Below are positions 6,781-10,397 of a DNA stretch of 10,397 nt, piece after piece. Source of the DNA: a bacterium (GTDB lineage Bacteria > Eremiobacterota > Eremiobacteria > Baltobacterales > Baltobacteraceae); assembly GCA_021781095.1 (NCBI GenBank), contig JAJXXM010000321.1, forward strand, positions 1 through 10,397, given 5' to 3'. The notes under the pieces are model-generated. The model saw nothing but the letters and a program-made list of their open reading frames with translations, was not told the origin of the DNA and ran no database searches. Numbering within the stretch: the stretch's first letter is position 1; each line of letters begins with the position of its first letter. The position numbers and the translations under genes were made by a program.

Positions 6781-8159
6781 TTCGTATATTCACTTTCGCC
6801 GAGTGCGAGTTCGTAATTTTGTTGCGCGGTCTGCAACGAATAGACTGCCGAAACGGCATTTTTCTGCGCGGTCGCGAGCGTCGCTTCCGCCGTTACGAGC
6901 GTGACGAGATTCGCCACCCCCGCCTTATACTGCGCGCCGGCGGCGTCGTATCCCACCTGGGCCGCCTTCAAACTCGCTTGCGCCTGGTCGAGCGCCGCTT
7001 GCGCCGCCGCGACCTTCGCGATCGCACTGCGCACGTCGCTCTCCACCTGGAGTCGCGAGAGCGTAATGCCGGCCTTCGCCGCATCGGCCTGCGCCGCCGC
7101 GACGGCGACGTTGTAGTTGGTCAACCCCTGGTCGAAGATCGGCACCGTTAGCGTCGCCCCCAACGATTTCGATTGCACCGGGATGCCGTTGAGGCCGCTT
7201 TGATAACCGTCGCTCGCATTGGCGTTCACCGACGGGAACTTCGTCAGCCGATTGAAGCGTACGTTTTCCTTCGCCGCTTGGTAATTATTGAGCGCCGCGA
7301 GATAGTCAGGACGCATCAACAACGCCCGTTTGAGCGCACGATCGTAGGGAAGAACCGCGAACTTTGCGGCGGGCGCGGTGAGCGAGCTCGCCGTATTGTC
7401 GATCGGTTCGATGAGCGCGTTCGCATCGAGCCCCAGCGTCGTTGCGAACGTCGCTTGCGCCGCGATGCGCGAACCCTGGTCGGTGACGAGTTGCAAGCGC
7501 GCTTGCGCGGTGAGCGCCTGCGCCGAGTAGAGATCCGAAGGCGCCGCCGCGCCGACGCGAATCTGCGCCTGCACGAGCTGTTCTTGCGTGAGATACTGTT
7601 TGACGATCTGTTCGTCGACGGTGACGGTGCGATCGGCGAGCAAGACGCCGTAATACGCTTGCGCCACGGTATAGCCCAGTTGCTGCAACGAACGAATGAG
7701 GGTATCGCGCCCGGCAACCTGGCCGGATTTCGCAACGTGGATTCCGGCGATCACACGCCCGCCGTCGTAGATGAGTTCGCTGAGTTTGAGCCCGTAATTC
7801 ACGCTATTGTAAATGCCGTTCGGCGTTCCGAGGCCGGTTCCAACCCCGCCGATCGTTCCCGAAGAAAACGTACGCGTCGCTCCGGCACTTCCCGAAATCG
7901 ATGGGAACACGGCGCTCTTGGCGACGTCGTATTTCGCGAGCGCTTGGGCGTACGTCGCGCGCGCCTGCGCCAACGTGGGCGACTGAGCGACGGCGATCGC
8001 CACCGCCTGGACCAGCGTCACCTTCGTCGGAACTCCGGCTTTGGCAACGCGCGGCGCTATGAGATCTTGCGTCGCCGCATCGGCCGATGCGGGAAACGCG
8101 AGGCGCGCGAACGCGGCGAGCAGCAGGAATGCGGAGATGTGCGTTCCGCGGCGACTCAC
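6777..8159 (-). CDS. TolC-family outer-membrane efflux protein
   Basis: Outer-membrane exit duct of a tripartite exporter, 460 aa. The start is GTG at 8159, overlapping the adaptor gene's TGA (GTGA, 8156-8159). A Sec signal peptide runs MSRRGTHISAFLLLAAFARL to ASADA at about residue 28, with no lipobox, so it is not lipidated, unlike OprM. Two OEP-type repeats follow, each a long Ala/Gln-rich coiled coil. The first starts at LTQ-like sequence VTLVQAVAIAVAQSPTLAQARA and includes the FPSISGSAG strand; the second includes RALLMRPDYLAALNNYQAAKEN and FPSVNANAS. The C-terminus YSLQTAQQNYELALGE is typical of the family. Its length is usual for TolC/CusC relatives. It lies between the adaptor gene and the AhbA/B-like gene with 4-bp overlaps at both ends, so the three are co-translated. 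Confidence 0.93.
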   Translation of the reverse strand: MSRRGTHISAFLLLAAFARLAFPASADAATQDLIAPRVAKAGVPTKVTLVQAVAIAVAQSPTLAQARATYAQALAKYDVAKSAVFPSISGSAGATRTFSSGTIGGVGTGLGTPNGIYNSVNYGLKLSELIYDGGRVIAGIHVAKSGQVAGRDTLIRSLQQLGYTVAQAYYGVLLADRTVTVDEQIVKQYLTQEQLVQAQIRVGAAAPSDLYSAQALTAQARLQLVTDQGSRIAAQATFATTLGLDANALIEPIDNTASSLTAPAAKFAVLPYDRALKRALLMRPDYLAALNNYQAAKENVRFNRLTKFPSVNANASDGYQSGLNGIPVQSKSLGATLTVPIFDQGLTNYNVAVAAAQADAAKAGITLSRLQVESDVRSAIAKVAAAQAALDQAQASLKAAQVGYDAAGAQYKAGVANLVTLVTAEATLATAQKNAVSAVYSLQTAQQNYELALGESEYTK

Positions 8160-9382
8160 TGCGCACCGCCGGAGACGACGTGGACCGGGCTACCGTCTCG
8201 CAACGAATCGGGGCGCGTCGTAATCACACGTTGCCCGACCGAGAGTCCCGAGAGAATCTGCGACTCGGTATCGGTTTGAAGGCCGACCTTGACGGCGACC
8301 TGCTTCGCCTTCGTGCCATCGACGACGAAGACCGCATCGCCGTTCTGGACGCTGGCAATCGCCGAGCGCGGGACGATGAGGGCACGATCGGCGCTCTGCT
8401 TCGCGAGTTGCGCCGTTACCAACATCCCGCCGCGCAGGACGTCGCCGGGGTTGTGCATTTTCACGCGGGCGAGATAGGAGAGCGTTCCGTTGGTCGGCAC
8501 CGCGTTGACCGCACTGAGGCGTGCGTGAAAGACGCGACCGGGTAACGAGGTCGTGGTGAAGGTCAACGGCGTTCCGACGTGCGCGTATGCGAGGTCGCCG
8601 TCGGGAATATTCACGTTCACCCACACGAGATCGATGCGCGAGACCTGCAGCGCGGGCGCCGCCGGGGAGGCCATTGTGCCCGGATCCATCATACGCGCGG
8701 TCACTACGCCGTCGAACGGCGCGTAGAGCGCGGTCTGTCCGATCTGCGTACGAATGAGATTCGCCTGCGCCGCCGCAGCTTGCGCCGCCGCCTGCGCCGC
8801 CTTCACCGATTCGGCATTCGAGGGATTCGCCTGTGCGTTCGCCAGCGCGGTATTGTAATTACTCTGTGCTCCCGCGAGCGCGGAGCGTGCCGCCTCGAGC
8901 GCCTGTTGCGAGAGATACTTCTGATTGTACAGCTGCAAGTCTTGATCGAAAACGAGTTGCGCGTTCGCCAGCGCGGCTTTCGCGCTCGAGAGCGCCGCAT
9001 CGTTCGCTTGGTTGCGCGCCGGGAGATCGATCTGCTGGCCGCGAGCGTTCGCTTGCGATTGCATCGCGGTCGCTTCGGCAGCGCTCAGCTGCGCGTCCAG
9101 CGTCGAGGGATCGATGCGCGCGAGCAGCTCGCCCTTCGTCACGCGATCGCCGACGTTCACATAGACCGCCGAGACCGGTCCCGACTGCTGAAACGAGAGC
9201 GTCGAATTTTCGTACGGGGCTACCTGCCCGTCGAGGGAGAGGTATGTGGCGATTGGCCCCTCCGTGACGGGGGTCGCCTCGACGTCGAGCGGCATCGGCG
9301 CGTGCGCGCCCTTGGCCCCGCAGGCTGCGAGGAGGACGGCGACCATCGCCGCCGAGATCGTCATACGGATTGGACCGGGCAT
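8156..9382 (-). CDS. RND/HlyD-type periplasmic adaptor lipoprotein (membrane fusion protein)
   Basis: Periplasmic adaptor linking an inner-membrane pump to the TolC channel, 408 aa. The start is ATG 9382 because AGGAGAG lies directly upstream and the product then begins MPGPIRMTISAAMVAVLLAAC, a lipoprotein signal with L-A-A-C and Cys21. The frame extends to 9619 but that part would overlap the divergent thioesterase gene. Domains in order are: beta strands and first lipoyl half (about 53-91, GPVSAVYVNVGDRVTKGELL); a long Ala/Gln-rich coiled-coil hairpin (about 95-217); second lipoyl half TALYAPFDGVVTARMMDPG (217-235); beta-barrel (about 245-330); membrane-proximal domain to the end (LIVPRSAIA, then GLSVGQRVITTRPDSLRDG). 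This is AcrA/MdtA-like order. It is first in the four-gene operon. Unusually, no RND or ABC pump gene follows; a TolC-type gene does. Confidence 0.92.
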   Translation of the reverse strand: MPGPIRMTISAAMVAVLLAACGAKGAHAPMPLDVEATPVTEGPIATYLSLDGQVAPYENSTLSFQQSGPVSAVYVNVGDRVTKGELLARIDPSTLDAQLSAAEATAMQSQANARGQQIDLPARNQANDAALSSAKAALANAQLVFDQDLQLYNQKYLSQQALEAARSALAGAQSNYNTALANAQANPSNAESVKAAQAAAQAAAAQANLIRTQIGQTALYAPFDGVVTARMMDPGTMASPAAPALQVSRIDLVWVNVNIPDGDLAYAHVGTPLTFTTTSLPGRVFHARLSAVNAVPTNGTLSYLARVKMHNPGDVLRGGMLVTAQLAKQSADRALIVPRSAIASVQNGDAVFVVDGTKAKQVAVKVGLQTDTESQILSGLSVGQRVITTRPDSLRDGSPVHVVSGGAQ

Positions 9383-9506
9383 AGCTCTCCTATAGAAGAT
9401 CGTGAGGTCGTCGTACTCCATATACACCACAAACCTGAGAATTGATTCATGGCTTATCGACAAGCGGGGGATTTTGCGCGGGGCACAAACTAGAGAACCC
9501 CGCGCT
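9383..9506. promoter_or_regulatory. Divergent promoter region between adaptor operon and thioesterase gene
   Basis: A 124-bp region that must hold promoters for both directions. On the minus strand, TGGTGTATATG (9415-9425) could be an extended -10 for the efflux operon, but no good -35 lies 17 bp upstream. A short dyad GAAT-TG-ATTC is at 9439-9448. On the plus side, GCGCGGGG (9476-9483) and CCCCGCGC (9498-9505) form a perfect 8-bp GC stem with a 14-nt loop, ending one base before the thioesterase ATG. The SD-like TAGAGA is in the loop. Neither orientation has a T-run after the stem, so it is not an intrinsic terminator. Confidence 0.4.
9385..9391 (-). promoter_or_regulatory. Shine-Dalgarno of the adaptor gene
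   Basis: AGGAGAG on the minus strand, immediately before ATG 9382. It decides between this start and the much longer open frame that reaches 9619. No comparably good SD precedes the alternative ATG at 9364. Confidence 0.75.
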
Positions 9507-9902
9507 ATGTCCAAAAACATCCTCCTCGGTCGATCCCATAGCTTCCAATGCCGCGTCGAGGAGTGGATGACCGCGCATAAGGCCGGCAATCCCGGGGTCG
9601 AGGTCCTTTCAACCGCCATGCTGGTCGATCTGGTCGAACGCGCGGCGCTTGCTTGCTTGGAAGGAGTCCTTGCACCGGGGCAGATCTCGGTTGGGACTCA
9701 TATCGAGCTCGAGCACCGACGCCCCGTCCCCGTCGGCTTCCTGGTCCGTACCGAGGTGGAGGTCGCGCTCGTGGACGGGCCACGCGTGAGCTTTGCCGTA
9801 CGGGCGTTCGATGAGTCGGACGCCGTCGCCGAGGGGACCCACGAGCGTTTTATCATCGACCGCGAGCGTTTTGAAGCAAAACTCGACGAAAAGCTCGACT
9901 AA
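9507..9902 (+). CDS. Hotdog-fold acyl-CoA thioesterase, FlK (fluoroacetyl-CoA thioesterase)-like
   Basis: A 131-aa cytoplasmic hotdog protein of the FlK-like thioesterase group. I place the start at ATG 9507; the frame is open from 9402 but upstream codons cross the divergent promoter region. The FlK catalytic triad T42/E50/H76 is matched in identity and in exact spacing: T36 in EVLSTAML, E44 in LVERAAL, H70 in GTHIELEHRRPVPVG. The PGQISVGTHIELEHRRPVPVG block (about 58-77) and VSFAVRAFDESD with the tail EGTHERFII are family hallmarks. Most bacterial homologues hydrolyse some acyl-CoA rather than fluoroacetyl-CoA, so the substrate is undecided. There is no strong SD; TAGAGA lies in the loop of a hairpin that abuts the ATG. 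It is divergent from the efflux operon and 176 bp upstream of the next gene, with which it may be co-transcribed. Confidence 0.85.
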   Translation: MSKNILLGRSHSFQCRVEEWMTAHKAGNPGVEVLSTAMLVDLVERAALACLEGVLAPGQISVGTHIELEHRRPVPVGFLVRTEVEVALVDGPRVSFAVRAFDESDAVAEGTHERFIIDRERFEAKLDEKLD

Positions 9903-10078
9903 ATTCCTCCTCGTAAGAGGGTGGTGCAGCCTCAGGCAGAAGAGAGGGGAGACGGTTCTTCGGGGGCCCCGTCGTCGGCGAAGGCCGGCTACGGGCTCCT
10001 GGCGTTGTTTAAAGGGCGACGCTTAACGAGGAAACCGAGGCATCTTTACGACTCTCTCAACCTATCGAGGAGGATACT
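9903..10078 (+). promoter_or_regulatory. Possibly structured 5' leader with anti-SD, upstream of the last gene
   Basis: A 176-bp gap that can fold into a four-way junction by eye. P1 is 9929-9936 with 10035-10041 (GCCTCAGG / CCGAGGC, one bulge). P2 is 9939-9944 with 9956-9961. P3 is 9968-9979 with 9984-9995, a 12-bp stem with one mismatch, one wobble and loop GAAG. P4 is 10002-10007 with 10017-10022. The SD AGGAGG is at 10068-10073, five bases before TTG 10079. Bases 9905-9913 (TCCTCCTCG), three bases after the thioesterase stop, are a perfect 9-nt complement of 10066-10074, which covers the SD. The same anti-SD can instead form a small hairpin CCTC-GTAA-GAGG (9909-9920) with a GNRA loop. No known riboswitch consensus was recognised. 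The folds are manual and GC-rich sequence pairs easily. Confidence 0.35.
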
Positions 10079-10397
10079 TTGAAGCGACTGAGCACCGGAG
10101 TCCTAGCAACGCTGATTGCAGCGTTCTGTGGGCTCAATGCGGTCGCAGCTCCCTCCGGCGCGTCGCATGGAAACATCGGCAACAAAGCGATCGTAGCGGA
10201 TATGAGCTCGACCAATGCGGCTCCGCCGGCGAACTTCGGTTCTCCGCCGTCGGGGCAGGTCCCAATTCTCTATAACGACCACCACGTGTACTCGAAACCC
10301 GACCTTCTGAAGAAGGGCCGCGTTCTTTCGGCACTCGTGCGTGGCGGCACCGTCCTGATCCCCCTGCGTTCGATGTTCGAACAAATGGGTGCGACGG
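10079..10397 (+). CDS. Exported protein with copper-amine-oxidase N-terminal-like domain, 3' end cut by window
   Basis: The first 106 codons of a gene starting TTG at 10079, fixed by AGGAGG five bases upstream. The product begins MKRLSTGVLATLIAAFCGLNAVA, a signal peptide with likely cleavage after AVAA at about residue 24. An Ala/Pro/Ser-rich linker follows (about 25-63), then QVPILYNDHHVYSKPDLL, and VLIPLRSMFEQMGAT at the window edge. The last motif is the hallmark of the copper-amine-oxidase N-terminal (Cu_amine_oxidN1) repeat, 'V-P-L-R-x-x-x-E-x-x-G-A'. In many bacteria this domain is a stalk or wall-associated module on exported proteins without any amine oxidase activity, so no copper or oxidase function should be assumed. 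The rest of the protein is outside the window. Expression may be controlled by the leader before it. Confidence 0.8.
   Translation, partial: MKRLSTGVLATLIAAFCGLNAVAAPSGASHGNIGNKAIVADMSSTNAAPPANFGSPPSGQVPILYNDHHVYSKPDLLKKGRVLSALVRGGTVLIPLRSMFEQMGAT

Noticed and set aside
2027..9445. Long open frames antisense to the real genes (for example 2027-2680 minus, 4357-5037 plus, 5041-5847 plus, 7173-8279 plus, 8579-9445 plus)
   Set aside because: Their products are Arg/His-rich with no recognisable motifs and lie entirely opposite genes with clear family signatures. They are the usual by-product of GC-rich codon use.
9476..9505. Intrinsic terminator
   Set aside because: The stem is strong but no T-run follows it on either strand, and it directly precedes a start codon.
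9968..9995. Intrinsic terminator after the thioesterase gene
   Set aside because: The 12-bp stem has a mismatch and is followed by CTCCTGGCG, with only a short T-run about 13 bases later. It is more simply an element of the leader.
10001..10078. Cyclic-di-AMP (ydaO/yuaA) riboswitch, prompted by CGCTTAACGAGG and AACCGAGG
   Set aside because: Only short look-alikes of the consensus are present; the conserved GGGGTGAATC-type segment and the needed order and length of stems are missing before the start codon.
10079..10397. Copper amine oxidase enzyme
   Set aside because: Only the N-terminal-like repeat motif is visible. This domain is common on exported proteins that are not oxidases, and no catalytic domain lies in the window.

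Overview
The window is GC-rich and compactly coded, and reads as chromosomal DNA of a diderm bacterium. Evidence for an outer membrane is a TolC-type channel and a lipidated periplasmic adaptor. The truncated last gene encodes an exported protein with a copper-amine-oxidase N-terminal-like segment. That, the TTG/GTG starts behind strong Shine-Dalgarno (SD) sites, and dispersed repeats with a GTCATCCCGAGTAG core would suit Candidatus Eremiobacterota (WPS-2) or a similar uncultured lineage. The lineage is an inference; no marker gene is present.

Layout. (1) 2-646 (+): 3' part of an exported D-Ala-D-Ala dipeptidase (VanX/DdpX type), whose end overlaps by 35 bp the end of a convergent gene. (2) 612-2030 (-): a DRE-TIM acyltransferase of the homocitrate/2-isopropylmalate synthase group. 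(3) 2090-3465 (+): a two-gene unit with a 4-bp overlap, an M50 (site-2-protease-like) membrane peptidase and an unrecognised 193-aa protein, divergent from the synthase across only 59 bp. (4) 3466-3969: about 500 bp without a gene, largely filled by 23-bp-period tandem repeats in both orientations and a 103-bp imperfect palindrome. (5) 9382 down to 3970 (-): a four-gene operon in the order lipidated membrane-fusion protein, TolC-family outer-membrane protein, fused AhbA/AhbB (siroheme-decarboxylase/Lrp-like) protein, family-5 substrate-binding lipoprotein. The first two junctions are GTGA overlaps and the last is a 30-bp gap. (6) 9507-9902 (+): an FlK-like hotdog thioesterase. (7) 9903-10078: a possibly structured leader with a 9-nt anti-SD. 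(8) 10079 to the edge (+): the 5' part of the copper-amine-oxidase-N-like exported protein.

The minus-strand operon is the most coherent and the oddest part. It supplies the periplasmic adaptor and outer-membrane exit duct of a tripartite exporter but no inner-membrane pump. In the pump's place are a tetrapyrrole-enzyme-like fusion protein and a periplasmic solute-binding lipoprotein. The adaptor and channel presumably work with a pump encoded elsewhere; the joint substrate is unknown.

Four starts were moved inward from the longest open frame because of SD sites, lipoprotein signals or gene overlaps: 2884, 5610, 9382 and 9507. No tRNA, rRNA, CRISPR array, insertion sequence or convincing intrinsic terminator was seen.
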